Assembly (NCBI GenBank): GCA_015064895.1
Contig: SVRI01000016.1
Span: 1 to 57,404, forward strand
DNA length: 57,404 nucleotides
Direction: 5' to 3'
Source: Oscillospiraceae bacterium
GTDB lineage: Bacteria > Bacillota > Clostridia > Oscillospirales > CAG-382
The stretch's first letter is position 1. Every line of letters starts with the position of its first letter. Positions 9,284 to 19,400 of this stretch are shown piece by piece. Under the pieces are notes generated by a model that searched no databases, was not told the origin of the DNA, and was given only the letters and a program-made list of their open reading frames with translations. The position numbers were made by a program, and so were the translations under genes.

Positions 9284-11896
9284 ATGAAAAGAATACTTAC
9301 TCTTCTTGTTGTTCCTTTACTTTTTGCAACGGTTTCATATGCAGCATTCGAAAAGACCGGTACCTATAACAATGACTTTTCAGATGTTGCACAGACAAGC
9401 TGGTATGCAGAAAATGTAAAAACAGCATACGAACTCGGTTTTATGAACGGTAAATCAGACGGTAAATTTGACCCCGACGGAAACGTAACCGTGGCAGAGG
9501 GTATCACTATGGCTTCCCGTGTTCATGCAATATATAATGGCAATGAAATTTCAAAAAACTCAATTCCTAAAAATGAGTATCGATTTGATTTTGACACACT
9601 TGACGGTGTTGTGTTTAACCATGCTTACGGTGAAGTAAAAGACGGCGTTCTTGTTATGCAGCCCGATAAACCAAATGCCAACGGTAGCTATGACCCCGGC
9701 ATCAAGCTTGGCGGAATTTTGCTTGATTCACGACGCTATAACAGAATGACAATCCGAATGAAAAGGGATGAGCTTCCAAATACAAATCCCGACCTTCCGA
9801 GAAGCGAAAAACTGGAAATTTACTTTGCTACAGATGTTGAACCTACATATGCCGAAAGCAGAACTTTTAAACCCTCAATAAGTGATATTGATGACCTTAC
9901 ACAGTGGTTTGAAGTTGAAATTGCTCTTGACGAAAACTCAAACTGGCAGAATACCATTTCCGCAATCCGCTTTGACCCCACAAACAATAACGGTATCTAT
10001 TATATTGACTATATTTCTCTTTGGGAGGATGTAAATTCATCAAACTCTAAATGGTATGATATGTACGTCGATTATGCCCTTGCAAACGGTATTATCGCAA
10101 AGGCACAGTATACAAATAATGATTTTTCGAGAAATATTACAAGAGCGGAAGTATGCGATCTTTTCGCTACGGCTCTTCCTGAAGAATACTTCGGTGCTAT
10201 CAATAATATCAAGGGTATCCCCGATATTTTGAGGGACGAAAAGAATGCCGACGTATATCTCATGCTATATAATGCAGGTGTTCTTCTTGGCTCAGATGCT
10301 GAAGGTACTTTCAATCCTAAGTCCGATATAAAGAGAAGTGAAATCGCTGCTATTATCAATAGAGTTGCACTTCCCGAAAACAGAGTTAAGGGCAGTATTT
10401 CAGCCGACTGGTCAAAGCAGGGTAATGAATACGATCTTGAATTTTATGATGAAGGTTCTCTTTCAAATATAGAAACCAAGGACGTTGACTATTCCGAAAT
10501 CAAAAACGGTGCGCTTGTTATTCAGTCTACGGATAGAGGAGCAAACCGCTTGCCTCAGTTTGACCCTAAGATTATAGTTAATGACATAAATGTCAATGCT
10601 GATGAGTTTTCTAAACTTAAAGTAAGAATGAAAGTTGACTTTGTCGGAGATATTGACAGCACAAAGTTTGACTTTTACTTTATGACAGAAGGAGATACTA
10701 ACTTCTCCGAAGCAAAGTCTGCTCATCAGGATTTCCGTGAATTCAGCTATATTGACCCTGCCGGCTGGTATGTTATGGAGGTAGACCTTGGAATGAACGC
10801 TGGTTGGAGCGGTAATATTACTTGTTTCCGTTTTGACCCCGCAAACACAAACGGCATCTATACAATCGACTACTTAAGACTTGCAAAGGGCGATCCTTTA
10901 CAGGGGGCATCCCATGAAAAACTGCTTTCTGAAGGCTATACTGCAACAAGACTTATGAAAGACGAAGGCTTTGAAAGAGGCTTCTATATTGCAAAGACTG
11001 ACCAGACAGCAGGTTTATTAAATCATGGCATATGGCAAAACTACTGCGAAACCGACGAAAAGCCGCTTTGGGGCATTGGTCCTTGGTGGCAGGGAACAGG
11101 TGACGGACTTACAATGGTTGACCTTTGGGAGGATATTGACACAACAACAGATAAGTATACCCTTGCCGACAAATACGGCGTAAATACAATCAAGTATAAC
11201 CCCGAAGAAAAGTCTATCTCCATGAGACTTAATGCAACCAACATTTACCACGGACAGCCGCATTTCAAGGATGATAAGTCAACTCCCGATGTGGATGAAA
11301 GTAACTATAAATGGTGGCCGCACCTTCTTATTGAGCAGACAAGAAGCATCTGTCCTATCGATAAAGAGAGAAATTCTGCAGCAGGTGACAGAATGTTCAT
11401 TGAGCTTGATGCAAAAATCACTGATTTCAAGGCTACAACAAACCCCGAGGGTGCAAATGTCTGCGATTTCCTTGCTTATTTCTACTTAAAAACGGATAAG
11501 GCACCGGGTCAGATGATCTGGTTCGGAATTCAGATTTTCAGCGGTGCAAATCTCAATATGCCGGTTGGCAGAACAGGCTGGTCGCCCGACTCGGCAGCTC
11601 ATCAGTATATGTACGGCATAAGAATGAATACACTTTATGACGGTATGGAAAACTCCTTCAATCCGGCTGTTGGAGAGGCTCTTATCAGTGACGAATGGAA
11701 GCATATAAGACTTGATGTTACACCTCATATTGAAACAGCAGTTGCCTGGGCAAACAGAGATAACATTTTCGGTGTTCAGGTAACAAAAGAAGATATGTAC
11801 TTTGACGGTGTAAATATCGGCTATGAAATCCACGGAAACTATGATTGCACTATAGAGTTTAAGAACTTTAATATGGTATCATATAATAAAGAATAA
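9284..11896 (+). CDS. SLH-domain surface protein, closest paralogue of the preceding gene
   Basis: 870 residues with the same order as its neighbour. Signal peptide ~1-21 (MKRILTLLVVPLLFATVSYA). SLH1 ~28-85. Jelly-roll 1 ~100-252 (IRFDPTNNNGIYYIDYI). SLH2-3 ~260-372 (NITRAEVCDLFA; GVLLGSDAEGTFNPKSDIKR). Jelly-roll 2 ~383-535 (FRFDPANTNGIYTIDYLRL). C-terminal domain ~541-870 (WGIGPWWQGTGDGL, KWWPHLLIEQ, YMYGIRMNTLYDGMENSF, YEIHGNYD). Secreted and wall-bound by inference from SLH. Each of the three SLH genes has its own promoter and terminator, which allows separate or alternative expression, as is seen with other S-layer gene families. The catalytic state of the C-terminal domain is unknown. 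Confidence 0.88.
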   Translation: MKRILTLLVVPLLFATVSYAAFEKTGTYNNDFSDVAQTSWYAENVKTAYELGFMNGKSDGKFDPDGNVTVAEGITMASRVHAIYNGNEISKNSIPKNEYRFDFDTLDGVVFNHAYGEVKDGVLVMQPDKPNANGSYDPGIKLGGILLDSRRYNRMTIRMKRDELPNTNPDLPRSEKLEIYFATDVEPTYAESRTFKPSISDIDDLTQWFEVEIALDENSNWQNTISAIRFDPTNNNGIYYIDYISLWEDVNSSNSKWYDMYVDYALANGIIAKAQYTNNDFSRNITRAEVCDLFATALPEEYFGAINNIKGIPDILRDEKNADVYLMLYNAGVLLGSDAEGTFNPKSDIKRSEIAAIINRVALPENRVKGSISADWSKQGNEYDLEFYDEGSLSNIETKDVDYSEIKNGALVIQSTDRGANRLPQFDPKIIVNDINVNADEFSKLKVRMKVDFVGDIDSTKFDFYFMTEGDTNFSEAKSAHQDFREFSYIDPAGWYVMEVDLGMNAGWSGNITCFRFDPANTNGIYTIDYLRLAKGDPLQGASHEKLLSEGYTATRLMKDEGFERGFYIAKTDQTAGLLNHGIWQNYCETDEKPLWGIGPWWQGTGDGLTMVDLWEDIDTTTDKYTLADKYGVNTIKYNPEEKSISMRLNATNIYHGQPHFKDDKSTPDVDESNYKWWPHLLIEQTRSICPIDKERNSAAGDRMFIELDAKITDFKATTNPEGANVCDFLAYFYLKTDKAPGQMIWFGIQIFSGANLNMPVGRTGWSPDSAAHQYMYGIRMNTLYDGMENSFNPAVGEALISDEWKHIRLDVTPHIETAVAWANRDNIFGVQVTKEDMYFDGVNIGYEIHGNYDCTIEFKNFNMVSYNKE

Positions 11897-11913
11897 TAAT
11901 AAACGTGTCTTGT

Positions 11914-11938
11914 GAACCATCCGAAAGGGTGGTTCTTT
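11914..11938 (+). terminator. Hairpin terminator after the third SLH gene
   Basis: GAACCATCC, loop GAAA, GGGTGGTTC, then TTTG. A strong 9-bp stem with a GNRA tetraloop but only a short T tract. Confidence 0.7.
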
Positions 11939-11969
11939 GACGTAAATTAATAAAAAAACAAAAAAACTC

Positions 11970-11998
11970 TTGACAAAATCACTTTACCGTGATAAAAT
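11970..11998 (+). promoter_or_regulatory. Consensus-like promoter of the T-box leader
   Basis: -35 TTGACA (11970-11975), 17-base spacer, -10 TAAAAT (11993-11998). Transcription would begin just upstream of the T-box stem I. Confidence 0.85.
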
Positions 11999-12002
11999 AC
12001 TT

Positions 12003-12275
12003 ACATCTTTTAAAAGCGTTGAAGGAATTATGTGTATTCTGAAATGTTTCAGAGAGCCGATGTTTGGTGAAAATCGGTACAGGAAGGTTTTACACAGTCT
12101 CGTTCCTAAGCTTAGCTGCTGAACGACTTGTCCATTAAGCGGCTACGGCTCCCACCGTTATAAGGGCAGGATTTGATTGAATCCGTAGAGTGGTCGGTTT
12201 TAATAATCGGCAATTAGGGTGGTACCGCAGATTTATTTTGTCCCTGAGATTTGTTCTCAGGGATTTTTTTTATTT
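12003..12275 (+). promoter_or_regulatory. T-box leader (tRNA-sensing riboswitch), leucine specifier CUC
   Basis: This fills most of the 407-base gap before the LeuA-like gene. Stem I is recognisable: GGAA near 12025 pairs with TTCC at 12103-12106, TGTGT pairs with ACACA, and the distal AGAGAG...GGTGAAA elements lie at 12050-12075. The internal loop beside TTCC reads GTCTCG, which gives the specifier CTC (12099-12101, Leu) followed by a purine as in known T-boxes. The T-box core AGGGTGGTACCGC is at 12216-12228; its TGGT would pair with tRNA ending ACCA. A terminator follows: TCCCTGAG (12241-12248), loop, CTCAGGGA (12256-12263), then eight Ts. Uncharged tRNA-Leu should favour read-through into the downstream gene. 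The specifier was assigned by hand folding. Confidence 0.93.
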
Positions 12276-12303
12276 ACAGTCACTTTTGAAAGGATGTATT
12301 TTT

Positions 12304-13704
12304 ATGAAAAAACTCACAATTTCCGACATGACTCTTAAAATAGCTACAGGCTCGTATGATCTTAGCTTTAAAGAAAAAATAGAGATTGCAAAGCTGCTTG
12401 ATAAACTTAATGTTTCGGTAATTGAGCTTGCTGCTGCTTCCGGTTCAAAGGTTGACGATGTGCTTATAAGAACCATCTGCTCCTGTGTAAAGAACAGCAC
12501 AGTTTCACTTCCGGTATCTCTCAGTGAAAACGGAGCAAATGAAGCTTATGAGCTTATAAAAAATGCAAAGAAAAAGAGACTTCAGGTATCTGTTCCAATG
12601 TCTACCGTGCAGATGGAATATATCTGTCATAAGAAGCCTGCGGCAGTGCTTGAAATGATAACCGAAGTTGTTGCAAAAGCAAAAGCTGTGTGCGCTGATG
12701 TTGAATTTGTTGCTCTCGATGCAACAAGAAGCGATGCTGAGTTTATCAGAAAAGCATTAAGTGCGGCAGTGGAAGCAGGAGCTTCAACAGTAACCCTTTG
12801 CGATAATGCGGGCGAGATGACAACCGATGAGTTTATTGATTTCCTTAATGGTCTTAAAAATGATGTACCGAGTCTTTCTGATGTAAAGCTTGCAATTAAT
12901 GCTTCAAATGAACTCGGAATGGCAGTATCAACTGTTCTTGCGGCAGTTAAAATGGGTGTTGATGAAATAAAGACCGCTTGCTGTAAGTGTGAAGTTCCCT
13001 CTCTTGAGGCGATACTTAAGATACTTCGTTCCAGAGGAGATTCTATCGGCGTCGGAGTTGATGTAAGCCTTACGGAATTTGGCAGAGTCAGCCGACAGAT
13101 TGAGTGGATTTGTGAGGGAAAAACAAGCGGTTCGGCAGGAAACAATGCTGAAGAAAAGGAAGAGAGCTATACTCTGAATGAGTATACCGATATTAATACC
13201 GTATCGGATACGGTCGTTTCACTTGGCTATGACCTTTCCGATGAGGATATGCAGCATGTTTATGAGGAATTTAAACGTGCGGCGTCAAAGAAGGTAATCA
13301 GCCTTCGTGAGCTTGATGCCATTGTTGCAAGCTGTGCAATGCAGGTGCCCGCTACGTATAAGCTTGTTTCATATGTAATTAACAGCGGTAATGTGATAAG
13401 CTCTACTGCCAATATTCTTCTTGAAAAAGACGGTAAGAGCCTTGCAGGTGTTTGTATAGGTGACGGTCCTATTGATGCTGCTTTTCTTGCGATAGAACAG
13501 GTAATCGGACACCATTATGAGCTTGATGATTTCAGAATCCAGTCTGTAACAGAGGGTAGAGAAGCCATAGGTAATGCAATTGTAAAGCTCAAGGCTGACG
13601 GTAAGGTTTATTCGGGCAACGGTCTTTCAACCGACATTATCGGTGCAAGTATCAGAGCCTATATCAGCGCAGTAAATAAGATTGTGTTTGAACAGAATGT
13701 CTAA
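12304..13704 (+). CDS. LeuA-like protein with degenerate catalytic domain and intact regulatory domain
   Basis: 466 residues. The start is ATG 12304 behind AAAGGA (12289-12294); an open frame extends upstream to 12190, but that part is the T-box RNA. Residues 1-~275 have an HMGL-type TIM-barrel fold and ~315-466 are a LeuA C-terminal (leucine-binding) domain (GDGPIDAAFLAIEQV, GNGLSTDIIGASIRAY). Active 2-isopropylmalate synthases have DTTLRDGEQ at the N terminus and a metal-binding HxHND/HTHDD. Here these read DMTLKIATG (8-16) and NASNE (199-203), and the GERAGN loop and the SGIHQDG segment of the linker are missing. Claisen condensation activity is therefore unlikely. With a leucine-type T-box upstream, a role as a leucine-responsive regulatory partner or sensor is inferred; a different lyase activity is an alternative. 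Confidence 0.85.
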   Translation: MKKLTISDMTLKIATGSYDLSFKEKIEIAKLLDKLNVSVIELAAASGSKVDDVLIRTICSCVKNSTVSLPVSLSENGANEAYELIKNAKKKRLQVSVPMSTVQMEYICHKKPAAVLEMITEVVAKAKAVCADVEFVALDATRSDAEFIRKALSAAVEAGASTVTLCDNAGEMTTDEFIDFLNGLKNDVPSLSDVKLAINASNELGMAVSTVLAAVKMGVDEIKTACCKCEVPSLEAILKILRSRGDSIGVGVDVSLTEFGRVSRQIEWICEGKTSGSAGNNAEEKEESYTLNEYTDINTVSDTVVSLGYDLSDEDMQHVYEEFKRAASKKVISLRELDAIVASCAMQVPATYKLVSYVINSGNVISSTANILLEKDGKSLAGVCIGDGPIDAAFLAIEQVIGHHYELDDFRIQSVTEGREAIGNAIVKLKADGKVYSGNGLSTDIIGASIRAYISAVNKIVFEQNV

Positions 13705-13719
13705 GCGGGGAGTCCCCGC
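13705..13719 (+). repeat. Short GC-rich hairpin after the LeuA-like gene
   Basis: GCGGGG-AGT-CCCCGC starts right after the stop codon. There is no T run behind it, so it is not a classical terminator; it may stabilise the 3' end of the mRNA. A second inverted repeat, GTCTGAAC (13779-13786) / GTTCAGAC (13802-13809), lies between it and the next gene. Confidence 0.4.
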
Positions 13720-13840
13720 CGGCGATTCACGGGGAGTGTTTTCAATTAACAAGTCTTCGGTGTCGCTTAAATAACTACGTCTGAACACCATAAATACAAG
13801 AGTTCAGACTCAGTGATTAAATGTTGAAAGGAAGATTTAG

Positions 13841-16339
13841 ATGAAACTTTCATTTTCAATCAAAGGTTGGAATTGCCGAGATTTTGATGAATATATAAGC
13901 ACAGCTAAAGAATACGGCTTTAAGGGAATTGAGCTTACTGACCTTGCTAACACGGGCTTTGCTGATAACGGCGGTGCTTTTGATAAATATAATAGCTCTG
14001 CGACAAGCAAAAAGCTTTATGAAGCAGGTCTTTCACTTCCTTGTATGGACTCTGCCTGCGATCTTTCTACTGACGACGTTGATGCAATGAAGAAAGAGCT
14101 TGAATTCTGTATCGGCATTGCAAAAACAATGAAGATTCCATATATCAGAGTTTATGCAAAGGATCCCGACACAACTGTTGAAAAGGCAATATCAAACATG
14201 GAAAAACTCATTCCCATGGTAGAGGATGAAGGTATTGTTCTTGCCGTTGAAACAATGGGTGTGTTTGCAAATACAGATAACCTTAAAGAACTTCTCGGAT
14301 ATTTTGCAAGCGACTCTGTCGGTGCACTCTGGGATGTGTATCATACCTGTATGGTTGCAGGGGAAAAGGCTGAGAAGTCTATCCAAAACCTCGGTGCAAG
14401 CGTTGTGCATGTGCATATGAAGGATGCCATGCATACAGGAGATGAACTTGAATACACACTTATGGGTGAAGGCGAACTTCCCTTCGGTGAAGTAATGAAT
14501 GCACTCCGTTCTGTCAATTATGACGGTTTTATGAGCCTTGAATGGGACCCTTCCTGGATGGAAGAAATCGGTGAACCCGATATTATTTTCCCGCAGTTTG
14601 CAGAATACTTAAAGTCCTTCGGCTCACCGGATAAGAATCAAAAGCCTTGCTTCTATAATGAAGAGGGAACAGGCAAGTATGTCTGGAAAAAGGATATTGT
14701 CATTGAAAAGACATTCTCCGAGGTTCTTGATGAAATGGTTGACAGATTCCCTGACCAGTACTGCTTCAAATATACAACACTTGACTACACAAGAACATAT
14801 TCGGAATTCAGAGATGACGTTGATAATGTTGCACGCGCCCTTGTTTCTTTGGGCGTAAAGGCAGGAAGCCACGTTGCTATCTGGACAACTAATATTCCCC
14901 AGTGGTATCTTACATTCTGGGCAACTGTTAAAATCGGTGCTGTTCTTGTTACTGTAAATACAGCATATAAGATTCACGAAATTGAATATCTGCTCAAACA
15001 GTCTGATACCCATACACTCGTTATGATTGATGAGTTCAAGGACTCAAACTATGCTGATGCCATACAGCGTCTTTGTCCTGAACTCGAGCATACAACACCG
15101 GGAAAGCCTCTGCACTGTAAAAAACTTCCTATGCTTAGAAATGTCATTACTGTCGGCTTTAAAATGCAGGGCTGTCTTGAGTGGAACGAAGCGATGATGA
15201 GAGCGGCAGATGTACCCGTTGAAAAGATACACAGAATGGCGTCTGAAGTTGATATTCATGATGTATGTAACATGCAGTATACTTCGGGTACTACGGGATT
15301 CCCCAAGGGGGTAATGCTTACCCACTATAATGTAGTAAATAACGGTAAGTATATCGGTGACCATATGGATTTGTCAACGGCAGACCGTATGATGATTCAG
15401 GTTCCCATGTTCCATTGCTTCGGCATGGTGCTTTCCATGACAAGCTCCATGACCCACGGTGCAACAATGTGTCCCATGCCTTATTTCTCACCAAAATCAT
15501 CTCTTGCTTGTATCAATCAGGAGCATATAACTGCCTTTAATGGAGTTCCTACCATGTTTATAGCAATGATGCAGCATGCTGACTTTGAAAAGACTGACTT
15601 TTCATACATGAGAGTCGGTATTATGGCAGGAGCAAACTGTCCTGCTGACCTTATGAAGCTTGCGGCAACAGGAAGAATGGGTATGCGTCAGATAGTGTCT
15701 GTTTACGGTCAGACAGAAGCAAGCCCCGGATGTACAATGAGCTCATACTATGATGATTTAACCGTAAGAACAGAAACAGTAGGTTCAGCCTTTGCAAATG
15801 TTGAATGTAAGGTAATTGACCCCGAAACAGGTCTTGATGTTCCCGACGGAGTGAACGGCGAGTTTGTGGCACGTGGCTATAATATCATGAAGGGCTACTA
15901 TAAGATGCCCGAAGCTACTGCTGCGGCAATTGATGAAAACGGCTGGCTCCACTCAGGTGACCTTGCCTGCCGTGATGAAAACGGTAACTACCGCATCACA
16001 GGCAGACTCAAGGATATGATTATCCGCGGCGGCGAAAACATTTACCCCAAGGAAATCGAAGAGTTTATCTATACAAATCCCAAAGTTCGTGACGTTCAGG
16101 TTATCGGCGTTCCCGATAAGCAGTACGGCGAAGAAATTATGGCTTGTATCATCCTCAAGGATGGGGAAACAATGGATGAAAAGGAAATGAAGGACTTTAT
16201 CATGGCGAGCCTTGCAAAGCATAAAGTTCCGAGATATATTGAATTTGTCAAAGCATTTCCGATGAATGCCGCAGGAAAGATTCTTAAATATAAGATGCGT
16301 GAGGAAGCGGCTGAAAGACTGGGACTTAATGAGAAGTAG
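13841..16339 (+). CDS. Fusion: xylose-isomerase-like TIM barrel + AMP-forming acyl-CoA synthetase
   Basis: 832 residues behind AAAGGAAG. Residues 1-~268 are a sugar-phosphate isomerase/epimerase-type barrel (AP_endonuc_2 superfamily). Candidate metal ligands appear in the usual order: VETMG (~136), WDVYHT (~165), VHMKDA (~190) and LEWDPS (~233). Residues ~290-832 are an adenylate-forming ligase: the P-loop YTSGTTGFPKGV near 480, YGQTE near 621, GRLKDMIIRGGENIYPKEIE near 721, and the C-terminal NAAGKILK with its catalytic Lys near 813. The ligase half activates a carboxylic acid to an acyl-CoA via acyl-AMP and resembles medium/long-chain fatty acid or 2-succinylbenzoate-type ligases; the substrate cannot be told. 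Both halves look catalytically intact. The two activities in one chain are unexpected. No frameshift or internal start with a ribosome-binding site was noticed at the junction. Confidence 0.88.
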   Translation: MKLSFSIKGWNCRDFDEYISTAKEYGFKGIELTDLANTGFADNGGAFDKYNSSATSKKLYEAGLSLPCMDSACDLSTDDVDAMKKELEFCIGIAKTMKIPYIRVYAKDPDTTVEKAISNMEKLIPMVEDEGIVLAVETMGVFANTDNLKELLGYFASDSVGALWDVYHTCMVAGEKAEKSIQNLGASVVHVHMKDAMHTGDELEYTLMGEGELPFGEVMNALRSVNYDGFMSLEWDPSWMEEIGEPDIIFPQFAEYLKSFGSPDKNQKPCFYNEEGTGKYVWKKDIVIEKTFSEVLDEMVDRFPDQYCFKYTTLDYTRTYSEFRDDVDNVARALVSLGVKAGSHVAIWTTNIPQWYLTFWATVKIGAVLVTVNTAYKIHEIEYLLKQSDTHTLVMIDEFKDSNYADAIQRLCPELEHTTPGKPLHCKKLPMLRNVITVGFKMQGCLEWNEAMMRAADVPVEKIHRMASEVDIHDVCNMQYTSGTTGFPKGVMLTHYNVVNNGKYIGDHMDLSTADRMMIQVPMFHCFGMVLSMTSSMTHGATMCPMPYFSPKSSLACINQEHITAFNGVPTMFIAMMQHADFEKTDFSYMRVGIMAGANCPADLMKLAATGRMGMRQIVSVYGQTEASPGCTMSSYYDDLTVRTETVGSAFANVECKVIDPETGLDVPDGVNGEFVARGYNIMKGYYKMPEATAAAIDENGWLHSGDLACRDENGNYRITGRLKDMIIRGGENIYPKEIEEFIYTNPKVRDVQVIGVPDKQYGEEIMACIILKDGETMDEKEMKDFIMASLAKHKVPRYIEFVKAFPMNAAGKILKYKMREEAAERLGLNEK

Positions 16340-16387
16340 TCGAAACATGGGCACAGTAAAATCCGCCCGTAATGTATACAAAAACGC

Positions 16388-16416
16388 TTGAATTTTCAAT
16401 GGTATTTTGATATAAT
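16388..16416 (+). promoter_or_regulatory. Promoter of the PFOR gene
   Basis: -35 TTGAAT (16388-16393), 17-base spacer, -10 TATAAT (16411-16416) preceded by TGA (extended -10). Confidence 0.8.
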
Positions 16417-16462
16417 AAACATTATCGAAATTCCATATGGCAAATGAAAGGACTTTTTCAAA

Positions 16463-19400
16463 ATGTCAGATAAAAAACTAGTAACAATGGACGGTAATGA
16501 GGCCGCGGCATATATATCCTATGCCTTCACCGAAATTGCGGCGATTTACCCCATAACACCTTCGTCACCCATGGCGGGTAAAACCGATGCCTGGTCTGCG
16601 AACGGTAAAAAAAATATATTCGGGCAGGAGGTTTCTCTTGTTGAAATGCAGTCTGAGGCAGGCGCAATTGCAGCTGTTCACGGCTCACTTGAAACGGGTG
16701 CTCTTTCTGCTACATTTACATCCAGCCAGGGACTTATGCTTATGATTCCCGTGCTTCACAGAATCTCGGGTGAAAGACTTCCCGGCGTTGTACATGTTGC
16801 ATCACGTACCGTAGGCACACACGCACTTTCAATTTTCGGTGACCATTCTGATATTTATAACTGCAGACAGTGCGGTTTTGCCATGCTTTCCACATCTTCC
16901 GTTCAGGAGATAATGGACCTTGCGGGCGTTGCACATCTTTCTGCAATAAAGAGTAGAATACCCTTTATGCACTTCTTTGACGGCTTCAGAACAAGCCATC
17001 AGATTGATAAGGTTGAAGAAATGCCCTATTCTGAGCTTGCAAAGCTCATTGATTATGATGCACTCAATGAATACAAAAGAGGTGCTCTTAATCCCGACCA
17101 CCCCGACCTTCGTGCAACAGTTCAGAACCCCGATATTTTCTTCCAGGTAAGAGAAGCAAATAATTTAGACTATAATGAACTTCCCGAAATAGTTGAAAAC
17201 TATATGTCTGAAATTTCAAAGTTCACCGGCAGGGAATACCACCTCTTTAACTATTATGGTGCTCCCGATGCAGAAAATGTAGTTGTAGCCATGGGCTCTG
17301 TTTCAGAAACTGTCATGGAAACTGTTGACTACCTTAATAAAAACGGCAAAAAAGTCGGCTTTTTACAGGTACATCTCTATAGACCTTTTTCTGCAAAGCA
17401 TTTCTTGTCTAAACTTCCCGAAACGGTAAAGAGAATAGCAGTTCTCGACAGAACCAAGGAAATGGGTGCTGTCGGCGAACCCCTTTATACAGATGTAAGA
17501 AGCGTGCTCTTCGATAAGGATGTTACGGTTGTCGGCGGCAGATACGGTCTTTCATCAAAGGATACAACACCATCCGATATTCTTGCAGTGTTTGAAAACC
17601 TTGAAAAGGATGAACCCCTCAATGGCTTTACCGTCAGCATAAATGATGACGTTACACATCTCAGCCTTGCACCATCAAAGACAATAAATGCTGAAAATGA
17701 TGATACCGTAAGCTGTAAGTTCTGGGGACTCGGCTCTGACGGAACAGTAGGTGCTAACCACAGTACAGTTAAGATAATCAATGACCATACAGAAAAGTAC
17801 GCACAGGCTTACTTTGAATATGATGCCAAAAAATCCTTTGGTGTAACAAAATCACACCTCAGATTCAGTTCAAGCCCAATCCGTTCTACATATTACGTTA
17901 AGAATGCAGACTTTATTGCCTGCCATAACCAGAGCTATATCTATAAGTACGATATCGTAACCGAACTCAAAGAGGGAGGAACATTCCTTCTTAATTGTTC
18001 CTATTCACCTGATGAACTTGATGCCCGTCTTCCGGTAGCATTAAAGAAGGAACTTGCAAAGAAAAAAGCAAATTTCTATATCATAGATGCAGCTAAGATT
18101 GCCGATGAAATCGGACTTCACGGCAGAATTAATATGGTGCTTCAGGCGGCGTTCTTTACACTGTCTAAGGTTATTGACCCCGAAGAAGCAAAGAACTATA
18201 TGATAGATTCGGCAAAGAAGACATACTTTGCAAAGGGCGAGGACGTTGTAAATAAGAACATTGAAGCAATCCTTAGAGGTGCATCTGCTTTCAAGAAGAT
18301 AGATGTTCCCGAAAACTGGGGAAGCCTTTGTGATGTGTTTGCAAATACCGATATGTCAAAGCCTGAAGTGGTTACTCAGATACTCGAACCCATTAATAAC
18401 CAGAAGGGCGACGACCTTCCCGTTTCGGTATTTGAAAAGTATAAGGACGGCAGAATTGAACTCGGTCTTACTGCCTTTGAAAAGAGAGCAATAAGCGAAA
18501 ATATTCCCGTTTGGAATCCTGAAAAGTGTATTCAGTGCAATAAGTGTGCCTTTGTTTGTCCTCACGCTGTAATCAGACCCTATTTGCTCAGTGAAGAAGA
18601 AGTCAAGAACGCACCTTCTTCCATGAAATATGTAAAGGCAAACGGTAAAGCTGCCGAAGGTCTCTACTATACACTTTCAATCAGCGGTGCTGACTGTACA
18701 GGCTGCGGAAGCTGTGTAAATAACTGCCTTGCAAAGGAAAAGGCAATTACAATGGAACATGTAAGTAATGTTCTGACCTATGACGAAACTTGGGAATATA
18801 CCCTTAAAACAAGCGATAAGGGAGAACTCTTTGATAAATATACCTTAAAGGGTAGCCAGTTCAAAACACCCCTTCTCGAGTTTTCAGCCGCTTGTGCAGG
18901 CTGCGGCGAAACACCTTATGCCAAGCTCTTAACACAGCTCTTCGGAGATAAGGTTTACTGGGCAAATGCAACCGGCTGTTCTCAGGCCTGGGGTTCACCC
19001 ATGCCGGGCATTCCTTATACAAAGAATGCAAAAGGTAAAGGCCCTGCTTGGTCAAACTCTCTCTTTGAAAATAACGCAGAGTTTTCCCTCGGTATGCTTA
19101 TCGCCGACAGAAAGCAGAGAGAACTTGTTAAAATGAATGTTGAAAAGTTGCTTGATGTCACAGAAGATGAAGAACTCAAATCAGCGGCAAAAGAGTGGCT
19201 TTCAACCTTTGATGATATTGATGCTAATGATGCGGCAAGTGAAAACTTTATCGAGGCGTTGAAGAATACCAAGGAAACACCTGAAACAGTAGTTGTTCTC
19301 AGAGACAGCGACAGACTTTCCAAGAAAACCTTCTGGATGTTCGGCGGTGACGGTTGGGCATATGATATCGGCTTTGGCGGCCTTGACCACGTAATTGCCT

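Noticed and set aside
12190..12303. Upstream extension of the LeuA-like ORF
   Set aside because: It runs through the T-box core and the terminator; the ATG at 12304 has a good ribosome-binding site and begins the conserved domain.
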